A stretch of DNA of 15,568 nucleotides from Bacteroidia bacterium (lineage in GTDB: Bacteria > Bacteroidota > Bacteroidia > Bacteroidales > BM520), in the NCBI GenBank assembly GCA_009930445.1, contig RZYD01000029.1, positions 1 to 15,568 of the forward strand, in the 5' to 3' direction. Numbering within the stretch: position 1 is the stretch's first letter; each line of letters starts with the position of its first letter. Made by a program: the position numbers and the translations under genes. The notes under the pieces were generated by a model. It had not been told where the DNA came from, did not search any database, and was given only the letters and a program-made list of their open reading frames with translations. Positions 7,047 through 14,614 of the stretch are shown one piece after another.

Positions 7047-8225
7047 CTAACTGAAATATTCGAAGGTTCCTTTTTCGCTTTGAAGGGTAAGTTTTTTTTG
7101 TGTGGAGGGTGTACAATGGCCAACAATCTGTGCCTCTACATGGAATGATTTTGCGATACGGATGATATCATCCGCATATTTTTCAGGTACATACAGTTCC
7201 ATCCGGTGTCCCATATTAAAAACTTTGTACATTTCTTTCCAGGGGGTTTTTGATTCCTGCTGAATAAATTGAAAGAGGGGAGGAATCGGGAAGAGGTTAT
7301 TTTTGATCACATGGACATCGGGGTTCAGGAAGTGAAGTACTTTTGTCTGAGCGCCTCCGCTGCAATGTACCATGCCGTGGATGTGGCTGCGATGCTCTTT
7401 AAGTACGGCAGCGATAACCGGTGCGTAAGTACGGGTAGGAGAAAGCACGAGTTTTCCCATATCCAGGCCCTGCACGGCCTGATCGGTCAGGGCATATTTT
7501 CCCGTATATGTCAAAGATTTATCTATTTGATTATCATAGCTTTCTGGATATTTTTCTGCCAGATACCGCGCAAAGAGGTCGTGCCGTGCCGAGGTAAGTC
7601 CATTGCTTCCCATTCCGCCGTTATAGGTCGTTTCGTAGGTTGCTTTTCCTGAAGAGGCAAGTCCGACAATCACATCACTGGCCTGAATGGTATGGTTTGA
7701 GATTATTTTTTCTCTGGGAAGGCGTGCCACCACGGTTGAATCAACGATGATGGTTCTAACGAGGTCACCCACATCGGCAGTTTCGCCGCCTGTAGAATGG
7801 ATCCCGATGCCTTGATCCCGCAACAGTGCCAGAAATTCTTCGGTGCCGGTTATGAGTGCGGCAATTACCTCGCCGGGGATCAGTTTTTTATTGCGCCCGA
7901 TGGTGGAAGAGAGCAAAATATTTTCAGTGATTCCAACGCATAGCAGGTCGTCGGTATTCATAACCACAGCATCCTGGGCGATTCCTTTCCATACCGAAAG
8001 GTCGCCGGTTTCTTTCCAGTAGAGATAAGCCAGGGATGATTTGGTTCCGGCTCCGTCGGCGTGCATTACCATGCAGTAATTTGGATCTCCCGTAAGGAAA
8101 TCATCCACTACTTTACAGAAAGCCCGAGGGTAAAGCCCTTTATCTACATTTTTTATGGCATTATGAACATCTTCCTTTGAAGCGGAGACGCCCCTTTTCA
8201 GATAGCGTGAATTTTCTTCTGTCAT
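7047..8225 (-). CDS. purM: Phosphoribosylformylglycinamidine cyclo-ligase (AIR synthetase), long Bacteroidota form
   Basis: The 392-residue enzyme closes the imidazole ring of FGAM to AIR with ATP, in de novo purine synthesis. It has the PurM/HypE/SelD fold. Visible are MHADGAGTKSS (54-64, ATP/phosphate loop), NTDDLLCVG (90-98), IHSTGGETADVGD (142-154), VGLASSGKATYET, the Gly-rich GGMGSNGL, and VHCSGGAQTK. The C-terminal domain contains KVFNMGHRMELYV, the usual FNMG signature. It is longer than the roughly 345-residue proteobacterial enzyme, as expected for this phylum. Its ATG overlaps the stop of the upstream envelope gene as TAATG. This links purine synthesis to a tatA/OmpA transcript. The 123 bases to prfA hold the prfA promoter and no clear terminator. 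Confidence 0.95.
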   Translation of the reverse strand: MTEENSRYLKRGVSASKEDVHNAIKNVDKGLYPRAFCKVVDDFLTGDPNYCMVMHADGAGTKSSLAYLYWKETGDLSVWKGIAQDAVVMNTDDLLCVGITENILLSSTIGRNKKLIPGEVIAALITGTEEFLALLRDQGIGIHSTGGETADVGDLVRTIIVDSTVVARLPREKIISNHTIQASDVIVGLASSGKATYETTYNGGMGSNGLTSARHDLFARYLAEKYPESYDNQIDKSLTYTGKYALTDQAVQGLDMGKLVLSPTRTYAPVIAAVLKEHRSHIHGMVHCSGGAQTKVLHFLNPDVHVIKNNLFPIPPLFQFIQQESKTPWKEMYKVFNMGHRMELYVPEKYADDIIRIAKSFHVEAQIVGHCTPSTQKKLTLQSEKGTFEYFS

Positions 8226-8227
8226 TA
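8223..8227 (-). other. TAATG stop/start overlap, PorE-like gene-purM
   Basis: On the minus strand the TAA of the PorE-like gene (8227-8225) shares its last A with the purM ATG (8225-8223). No separate ribosome-binding site is visible, so purM translation is probably coupled to the envelope gene. Confidence 0.85.
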
Positions 8228-10696
8228 TTCAAATATTATCATTCCTTTTTCTTCGTCAATACGGAAGCTGCCGAATGATGAAAGTGTTTGATTATCTATT
8301 AGAAGTGGTTTTGTGAGCCGATAATTAACAGTTACCGTTACGGCTTCGCGTGTCGTATTTCCGATACGTAACGATTTTAGGGTAAATTTTGCCTTGTCGG
8401 CGATAAAACCATCTCCGATCAATTCATCTGAATTTCCTTCAAAATCATTTTTTGTTATGGTACCTGCTTTGAGTAGTTCAAGGGCTTTTCCCTGACTAAT
8501 TTGCATAGAAGTGGAGCGGGAGTCGTAAACAAACTGCGTAGTAATTCCGTTGAGGATACATTCTGCCTGCACCATTCCCCGTTCATCTTTGGTAAAAGGC
8601 ACGGTGTTTTGTTCAGGATTTTCAACGATGGTAATATTCGTTGTTTCTTCGGTAGGGGTAATTTGTGATTTGGGTACGAAATCTTTACTGATTACCGAGA
8701 ATTCTGTACGTCGGTTCATTTGGTGTGCTGCTTCTTTTTCTTTTTCTGTGGGTAGATTTTCGATAAATTCTTCGGTTAAAGTGACCCCTTTTTCAAAAGT
8801 AATTCCTTCGCGAGTAACTGTTTTATTGAGTTTTAGCGGTGCACGTTCGCCGTAACCTTTGGCTTTGAGCCGGTCAGGATCGATGCCGCGTTGAATGAGA
8901 TAGTTGACCACTGATTCGGCTCTTCGCTGGGAAAGGATATCGTTCGATTCAGGCGTACCTCTGGCGTCGGTATGTGCGGCAAGTTCAATAATCAAAGTCG
9001 GATTGGCATCGAGGGTTTGAATTAAGCCTTGCAGGCTATCCTGATACTGGGGTTTCAGGTCCCATTTGGCCAGATCATAAAGAATTTCTGGAAGCATGAC
9101 AGGCTCTTCCGGGATGGGTTGAAGGATGAAGTCACGCACATAATCTTTACTTCTTTCGACTCCCGCTGTGGTTTCTTTTGCTGTGGCATTAAAGTAGTTG
9201 GGTTTCGAAACGATAATATCGTAGGTAGTTTCCGGTTTAAACTGTGCAATGCCAAAGTTATAGAATCCTTTCGGATCGGTGCGGGCCTGAAGGGAGCTTC
9301 CGTCGGATCCGGTAAGTTTAACGATGGCATTTTCAATAAATTGCAGCGTTTGTTCGTCTTTAACTATTCCTGAAAGTGTAAATTCAAGTGGGGGCTCAAT
9401 AAAGTAAAAAATATCGTCACCACCACGGCCACCTTTTCGGTTGGAACTGAAATATCCTTCTTCCTTGCCGGGTAAAAAAACGAGGCCGAAGTCGTCGTAA
9501 CTGGTATTCATAGGCGATCCGATGTTTTCCGGTGTGCCAAATTTTCCCTCTTTTTTCCGACTTATGTAGATATCAAGACCTCCCATGCCAGGATGTCCAT
9601 TGGAGGCGAAATAGAGCGTAGAGTCGTTGCGCAGGCAAGGGAACATCTCGTCGCCTTCTGTATTTACGGCCATGCCAAGATTGATGGGGCGTTGAAATTC
9701 TCCGGTTTTTGTTTCCCGTATGGCATACCAGAGGTCTTTTCCTCCTTTTCCTCCTTTTCTGTTGCTCGAAAAAATCAGCGTAAGTTCATCTTCCGAGAGG
9801 GTAGGATGTCCATTTGCATCGGAACTGTCGCCTGCCAGTTTTACATGTTCCGGTTCTCCGAACGTTTTGCCTGAACGTTTACTTACGTAGATTTGACATC
9901 CTTTCCATCCGGAACCGTCGTCTGAGGCTTCTGCACAACGGGTAAAGTAAAAGTTGTTGGCTTGTTTGTTCATAGTTCCAACTCCTTCGTTGGCGCCCGT
10001 ATTAATGATTCCGGTTTCTTCCAGTAATACTGGTTCGCTCCATTTCCCTTTTACATCTTTTTTTGTAATAAAGAAGTCGCTGAAGTTTTGTCCGGTCCAT
10101 TCATCGGTTTCTTTTCCTGTGGCTGCGTCGCGTGAAGAGGTTAAGATAATGGTATTAAAGGCATTATCGGCCCAGGTTGGGGCGAAATCGTCTTCCCTGG
10201 AATTGATAAGTTTTTGATTATCAATCTGATGATTTGTTGGGTTTTCGAGCCATTCTTTCGACAGGGTGCAGGAAGCTTTTCCTGCAAGAGCCAGCGGATC
10301 ATCCATTTTTATTTCCAGAAACTCGTCATAGATTTCCAGTGCTTCATCATATTTTTCATTAAAACGAAGGGCGTCCGCAAATCGAAGCAGGAGGATGGGA
10401 TCTTCTTTATGATAATTTCCGCGATAGCTTCTTTTGTATTCGGCTTCTGCGCGCCTCATTTCGTTGGTGAAGCGGTAGCACTCTCCAAGTTTAAATGAGA
10501 TATAGGCTTTTTGCGCACGATTCTTCCGTGATTTGGAATAGGCTTTTTTGTATTTATCGACAGCAACGGTATATTTTCCCGTTTTGAAAGTGGCCTCTGC
10601 TGCGTCGAGTTGTTTGTTTTGTGCCAGTCCGGTCATTGGAACCACCATCAGGGAAAGCACAAACAGCGCAGAAAGGATGTTGAGTATTTTTTTCAT
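8225..10696 (-). CDS. PorE-like envelope protein: TPR, PD40 propeller, carboxypeptidase-regulatory, OmpA and retropepsin-like domains
   Basis: The 823-residue protein is exported. It has a Sec signal peptide (residues 1 to about 25, GLA|QNK) with no lipobox Cys. In order: TPR helices (about 28-145); PD40/WD40-like blades at about 165-435, with repeated SSNRKGGKGGKDLWY-type turns at 310-324, 362-378 and 417-431; a carboxypeptidase-regulatory-like domain (438-525, LSGIVKDEQ, TDPKGFYNF); and an OmpA C-terminal domain (about 535-670). Asp577 and Arg592 stand 15 residues apart, like the peptidoglycan-binding pair of E. coli OmpA. A roughly 35-residue insertion precedes MNRRTEF. Residues 696-823 form an extra retropepsin-like domain. 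The first four modules match the architecture of PorE, a type IX secretion component, but PorE is a lipoprotein and has many paralogues. True PorE function is therefore not claimed. It lies 29 bases after tatA and overlaps purM. Confidence 0.9.
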   Translation of the reverse strand: MKKILNILSALFVLSLMVVPMTGLAQNKQLDAAEATFKTGKYTVAVDKYKKAYSKSRKNRAQKAYISFKLGECYRFTNEMRRAEAEYKRSYRGNYHKEDPILLLRFADALRFNEKYDEALEIYDEFLEIKMDDPLALAGKASCTLSKEWLENPTNHQIDNQKLINSREDDFAPTWADNAFNTIILTSSRDAATGKETDEWTGQNFSDFFITKKDVKGKWSEPVLLEETGIINTGANEGVGTMNKQANNFYFTRCAEASDDGSGWKGCQIYVSKRSGKTFGEPEHVKLAGDSSDANGHPTLSEDELTLIFSSNRKGGKGGKDLWYAIRETKTGEFQRPINLGMAVNTEGDEMFPCLRNDSTLYFASNGHPGMGGLDIYISRKKEGKFGTPENIGSPMNTSYDDFGLVFLPGKEEGYFSSNRKGGRGGDDIFYFIEPPLEFTLSGIVKDEQTLQFIENAIVKLTGSDGSSLQARTDPKGFYNFGIAQFKPETTYDIIVSKPNYFNATAKETTAGVERSKDYVRDFILQPIPEEPVMLPEILYDLAKWDLKPQYQDSLQGLIQTLDANPTLIIELAAHTDARGTPESNDILSQRRAESVVNYLIQRGIDPDRLKAKGYGERAPLKLNKTVTREGITFEKGVTLTEEFIENLPTEKEKEAAHQMNRRTEFSVISKDFVPKSQITPTEETTNITIVENPEQNTVPFTKDERGMVQAECILNGITTQFVYDSRSTSMQISQGKALELLKAGTITKNDFEGNSDELIGDGFIADKAKFTLKSLRIGNTTREAVTVTVNYRLTKPLLIDNQTLSSFGSFRIDEEKGMIIFE
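8228..8611 (-). other. Degenerate retropepsin-like aspartic protease domain at the C-terminus of the PorE-like protein
   Basis: Residues 696-823 follow the retropepsin-like layout. ILNGITTQFVYDSRSTSMQIS occupies the place of the catalytic strand and loop, with Asp725 (codon 8524-8522) at the catalytic position. Then come a helix ALELLKAGTITKNDFEG, a flap-like GDGFIADKAKFTLKSLRIG, a VTVTVN strand, KPLLIDNQTLSSFGSF where active members have an LLG-type turn, and a final IDEEKGMIIFE strand. The usual DTG(A/S)S is changed to DSRST, which loses the Thr-Gly that shapes the active site. The fold assignment is by pattern recognition. Lack of activity is inferred. Confidence 0.65.
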
Positions 10697-10725
10697 ACAG
10701 GGACTGCTTTTCGTTGTAATACTAA

Positions 10726-11034
10726 CTATTTTTTTTCTTTTTTGTTATCTGAAGCTTCTTTTTTCAGGGATGCTTTTTCGTTTACCGACCTGATTTCATG
10801 TTTCAGTTTGTTAAATTCCGATTTGACGGGTTGCGCTTCATTTTCAAATTCGCGTGTAATATCCTTTGTTGTCTTTTTTAAATCGTTAAGAAAATGACCG
10901 GCTTTTCTTCCCAGTTCCGGCAATTTTTTTGGCCCGAAAATCAGAAATGCTACCGCCAGAATTATAAATAGTTCACTACCACTCAAGTTGATAAAGAGAA
11001 AGAATGCCTTATTTATAAACACTATGATCATCAT
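10726..11034 (-). CDS. tatA: Twin-arginine translocase TatA/TatB-type subunit
   Basis: A 102-residue inner-membrane protein of the Tat system, which exports folded proteins. After an unusually hydrophobic stretch of about 17 residues comes LSGSELFIILAVAFLIFGPKKLPELGRKAGHF. This is the single short membrane segment (about 20-34), the FGP hinge and the amphipathic helix LPELGRKAG typical of TatA/TatB. A charged coiled tail ends in KKEASDNKKEKK. TatA and TatB are hard to separate in Bacteroidota. No tatC lies in the window. Two adjacent ATG codons (11034, 11031) could each be the start. The downstream PorE-like gene follows after 29 bases, so the two are probably cotranscribed with purM. Confidence 0.88.
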   Translation of the reverse strand: MMIIVFINKAFFLFINLSGSELFIILAVAFLIFGPKKLPELGRKAGHFLNDLKKTTKDITREFENEAQPVKSEFNKLKHEIRSVNEKASLKKEASDNKKEKK

Positions 11035-11627
11035 ACAAAAATAAGAATTAACCGTAAGGAAATGACTGTGGTGCGCGATATTTCCTCCTTACTTTAATTT
11101 TTGAAGAAAGAGAATTTTTACAACCAATTCATAATCAATCATATGTCTAAATTTGCAACCTTATTTTAGCGCATAGGGTTGAAATCACGAAAGTATAAAA
11201 TCAGTTTTGACTTTTTTTGGAAATGATAAGAAATTCCCGTTTCGTACTTTCATGTCCGGGTTATAGTTACTTGCGACTATTCAACATTCAGTAAATTAAC
11301 GTTAAAATAGTAAAACCATAACGTATGTCGTGCGGAAAAAATACGATTTATGGGTTAAGTACCATTCAAACATCAACGGGCGTTTAGTGCAGGAGGTTGT
11401 TGCTCTGATACGATGCAATCATGCCTTAAGAGGTTTGATATTTATCCGATTATCCCAACCATTGCGGATTCAATGAATTACTGCTATTCCTATAAATATC
11501 ATGCACGCCCAACGGTAACTTGCTATTTTCAAACACATACTGATAAGGTACGAAATTTACGTGAATCATTTTTCCTTGTGTGGTTTTTTTCGCTGTATTT
11601 TAGGGGCAAGTGAAAAACGTGACCGGG
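11035..11627. other. Intergenic region of about 590 bases with no convincing gene
   Basis: This AT-rich stretch separates the starts of the tatA transcript from the end of the histidine kinase gene. I see no tRNA, no rRNA, and no recognisable tmRNA, RNase P RNA or 6S RNA motif. A plus-strand -7-like box lies at 11148-11155, and a 7-bp inverted repeat GAAAGTA/TACTTTC lies at 11189-11195 and 11245-11251. Two loosely similar segments contain GT(T/A)ACTTGC near 11267 and 11516. A 66-codon plus-strand frame at 11413-11613 has no protein-like features. The region must contain the tatA promoter, but I could not place it with confidence. Confidence 0.6.
11148..11155 (+). promoter_or_regulatory. Possible plus-strand -7 box inside the large intergenic region
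   Basis: TAAATTTG matches the TAnnTTTG consensus exactly, but no TTG lies at the -33 distance and no plus-strand gene follows. It may drive a small RNA, or may be a chance match in AT-rich DNA. Confidence 0.2.
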
Positions 11628-14492
11628 TTAGAGATACTGATCGAGCAGCGAATACAGGTTATCTTTTTTAATGGGCTTGGCCAGATAGTCGTTGCATCCG
11701 GCTGCAATCGCTAATTCCCGGTCGTCGCTCATGGCGTTGGCGGTTTGGGCGATAATGGGGATTTGACAGCCGGCCTTCCGTAATTGTGCTGTAGCTTCAA
11801 GCCCATCCATCTTTGGCATCCTTATATCCATGAGAATCAGATTAATGTCGGGGTTGTTTTGTACCAGCTCAATTGCCTGTTTGCCGTCGCTGGCGCACAA
11901 ACAGCTTATTGTTCTTAACCGAAGCAGAGTCTCCATGTACCGTAAATTATTGAGATCATCTTCTACTACCAGTATTAATGGGGCTTTCGGCACATCCGGA
12001 TTTTGTTTTTCCAATATTTTCGTCTCTATATTTTCATCCGACGGGCTCATTCCGGGTTCTTGGTGTGATATGGGTAAGGTAAAATAAAAGGTGGTGCCTT
12101 TTCCGGGTGTTGATTTTACCCAGATTCTGCCGTTCATCCTTTCCAAAATTGCTTTCGCGATCGAGAGCCCCAGGCCAGAACCCTGGTATTTTCGGGTATG
12201 TGACTCATCTGCTTGTCTGAAACGTTCAAAGATAATTGCTTGTTTTTCTTCTGGGATTCCAATGCCTGTATCTTCGACATAAAACTGAAGGGTAGTTCCT
12301 TTTTGGATATAACCGATTTCGATGTATCCGGACTCTGTAAATTTTAATGCATTGATAACCAAATTGTTTATAACTTGATTGATTCGGGGAACATCGGTAA
12401 ACAGGATAAGTTTTTCTGTACCTTCAGGTAATTTTAACCGGATATCGATCGGGTTGCCGTTGTGTTTTTTTTGTTCTAATTTGTAGAAACTGTGTAATTC
12501 TCTTAGCAAATCATTGAGTAAAACATGGCTTTCATTGAGTTTAAATACTCCGGCATCGATTTTTGATAATTCAATGATTTCATCGATGAGCACCATCAGG
12601 TCTTTACTACGGTTGATAACGATATTCAGGTATTCTTTTGCCACCTGGGGTTCATTTTCTGTGTCGCGGAGGAGTTCGGAAAAGCCAAGAATTGCATTCA
12701 TCGGGGAGCGAATTTCATGCGACATATTGGCCAGAAAGGCACTTTTGAGCATATCTGATTGTTCCGCTTTTTCTTTCGCTTTGCGAAGGTCGGCCTCGTA
12801 GTTGATCCGTTGAATTGCTATGGCCAGATGCTCAGAGACAAATTCGAGGAGTTGTTGTTCTTCATACGTATATGAAAAACCTTTGTCGTACGACTGTACT
12901 ACGATGGCACCAATTGTTTCTGATTCAATTTTCAAGGGGACCCCCAGCCATGATTCACAGGCCGATCCTACCATATCAATGATTCCCTGGTGGTGTAATT
13001 TTTGAATTTCTTCTTCGTTTGTGAGCAGTGATTTTCCCTGATGCATGAGATAGCCGGTAAGTGTTTTTCCTGCAGGGTATTCTCCGAAGGAGTCTTTTTC
13101 ATCGGTAATATACACCAGGCGTATACTATCGGTTTCTTTTCGGTATAAGGCGATAAAAAGGTTTTTTGTATCCATAACATCGCTGAGCCGTGTGTGTATT
13201 TTTTGATACAGTTCAGCAGGTGTTTTGGAATGTATGGTGGCATCCGAGATATCAAATAGTGCCTTTTTGTAGCGGTAGGCTTTATGTTGTTCGCTATAAT
13301 CGGAGATAAAACCCTCCAGATATTCTGTTGCCCCCTCACCTGACTTGATGGAATGCCCAATCTCCCTTACCCAGAGTGTGCCCCTGTGTTTGGTTTTTAT
13401 CCGGTATATGGATTCCCAAGGGGCGTCTTGATTCATGGCTTGTTCAATATTTGTCCTGACCTTCTCCTTGTCTTCTTCAACTATGATGTTGGCAAAGCTT
13501 ATCACCTGATTATTGATAAGCTCATTTTCCCTGTATCCGGTCAGTAATTCGCATCCTGAGCTAAGGTATTTCATCGTCCAGTCAGCATCGTTTAGGCATT
13601 TGTAGATTACCCCCGGCATATTATGCATAAGAAGCGACATTTCCTGCTGATTTTTCAGCAGATCGTTTTGTATATTTATCCGGTCGGAAATATCACGGTA
13701 AATTCCATAAACAGCCGTCAGTTCTCCTTTGATATATACGGGTGCACCCAAAATACTTACCGGGATTTTTGTTCCGTTTTTATGGTAGCGGATTGTTTCC
13801 AGATTGATTTTATTTCCCGTTTTTATCTCTTCTGAAATAGAAATGGCTTGTTCAAGGTCTTGGTTATGTGCTATCAGTCGATTGATATCCTGTCCTTTAA
13901 TTTCAGTTTCCAGATATCCGAAGAGTTCGCTAAAAGCGGGATTGATTCGTTGAACAAGGTGGTTTTTATCGGTGACGACAATGGCTTCCGGCGAACAGGT
14001 AATCAGTTCATTAAGGAAGGTTGTTTCTAATGAAAGCAGGGTTTTATTGTCGGCCAGTTGTTTTTCCGTTCGGATATAGCCGGTAATATCGAAGGCAAAA
14101 CCAATTATGACCGGGGTTTCTCCAAAAGAAATCCGGGTGGCCGCGATACGAAGATGTCTGACTTCCTGCTGTCGGGTGATAATACGAATAGCGCACTGCA
14201 TATTTCCTTCCCCCGAAATAACTTTGTTGATTTCGTTTTCTTCTACCCGTTTTTTTTCATCAGGATGCACAAAATCGAGGAACTGAAGTTGCAGAAATTC
14301 CTGTTCGTTATACCCGGAGATTCGCAAAATGGAGGTATTTCCGTAGATTAGTGTTCCGGAGGTAGAAAAACTGAACATTCCCACATCCAGCGCACTCATC
14401 AGATTACTTAGTGCCTGTGAATGAGTGCCTGCCAGTGTGGCAATTTCCTGATAAACCTGTTCAGATACAGTTTTGGGTTTTGGGTTATTCAA
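11628..14492 (-). CDS. Soluble hybrid sensor histidine kinase (3 PAS, GAF, kinase, receiver)
   Basis: The 954-residue two-component sensor has no membrane segment, so it should sense a cytoplasmic signal. Domains: PAS at about 32-145, 155-272 and 285-400; GAF at about 410-562; a short coiled linker; HisKA with phospho-acceptor His592 in NMSHEIRSP; and HATPase with N-box NNLVINALKF (709-718), DTGIGIP (741-747), FERFRQAD (755-762) and GSGLGLSIAK (771-780). A C-terminal receiver (about 838-954) has acidic residues EDD (844-846), phospho-Asp889 in LILMDIRMP, Thr917 and Lys939. All catalytic residues are kept. The frame begins at TTG (14492), with an in-frame TAG immediately before it. The first ATG is codon 32, just where PAS1 begins. 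No response regulator or DNA-binding partner is adjacent, so the output is unknown. Confidence 0.92.
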   Translation of the reverse strand: MNNPKPKTVSEQVYQEIATLAGTHSQALSNLMSALDVGMFSFSTSGTLIYGNTSILRISGYNEQEFLQLQFLDFVHPDEKKRVEENEINKVISGEGNMQCAIRIITRQQEVRHLRIAATRISFGETPVIIGFAFDITGYIRTEKQLADNKTLLSLETTFLNELITCSPEAIVVTDKNHLVQRINPAFSELFGYLETEIKGQDINRLIAHNQDLEQAISISEEIKTGNKINLETIRYHKNGTKIPVSILGAPVYIKGELTAVYGIYRDISDRINIQNDLLKNQQEMSLLMHNMPGVIYKCLNDADWTMKYLSSGCELLTGYRENELINNQVISFANIIVEEDKEKVRTNIEQAMNQDAPWESIYRIKTKHRGTLWVREIGHSIKSGEGATEYLEGFISDYSEQHKAYRYKKALFDISDATIHSKTPAELYQKIHTRLSDVMDTKNLFIALYRKETDSIRLVYITDEKDSFGEYPAGKTLTGYLMHQGKSLLTNEEEIQKLHHQGIIDMVGSACESWLGVPLKIESETIGAIVVQSYDKGFSYTYEEQQLLEFVSEHLAIAIQRINYEADLRKAKEKAEQSDMLKSAFLANMSHEIRSPMNAILGFSELLRDTENEPQVAKEYLNIVINRSKDLMVLIDEIIELSKIDAGVFKLNESHVLLNDLLRELHSFYKLEQKKHNGNPIDIRLKLPEGTEKLILFTDVPRINQVINNLVINALKFTESGYIEIGYIQKGTTLQFYVEDTGIGIPEEKQAIIFERFRQADESHTRKYQGSGLGLSIAKAILERMNGRIWVKSTPGKGTTFYFTLPISHQEPGMSPSDENIETKILEKQNPDVPKAPLILVVEDDLNNLRYMETLLRLRTISCLCASDGKQAIELVQNNPDINLILMDIRMPKMDGLEATAQLRKAGCQIPIIAQTANAMSDDRELAIAAGCNDYLAKPIKKDNLYSLLDQYL

Positions 14493-14518
14493 ACTAGTTG
14501 CGCTTTAGCTGAAAAGTA

Positions 14519-14526
14519 CAAAAATA
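14519..14526 (-). promoter_or_regulatory. -7 box upstream of the histidine kinase
   Basis: On the minus strand TATTTTTG matches TAnnTTTG exactly. It lies 26 bases before the TTG at 14492, leaving a leader of roughly 20 bases. This distance supports the TTG start over the internal ATG at 14399. No -33 TTG is found at normal spacing. Confidence 0.45.
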
Positions 14527-14614
14527 TTATTAACAGGTATTTCCCGGGCTTTAAAAATACGACAACTTTTTGGAATTCTGAAATTTAATGGATTATAATA
14601 TATAAATAACTGAT

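Noticed and set aside
7269..7652. 127-codon plus-strand frame opposite purM
   Set aside because: It is antisense to conserved PurM sequence, with no start signal or recognisable motif.
11036..11043. Minus-strand TATTTTTG one base before the tatA ATG, as a tatA promoter
   Set aside because: It would place the transcript start on or inside the start codon, and there is no -33 TTG at the right distance. It is probably a chance match, unless tatA is leaderless.
11413..11613. 66-codon plus-strand frame in the large intergenic region
   Set aside because: It is rich in Tyr, Phe and Cys, with no recognisable motif, promoter or ribosome-binding site close upstream. It looks like a chance frame.
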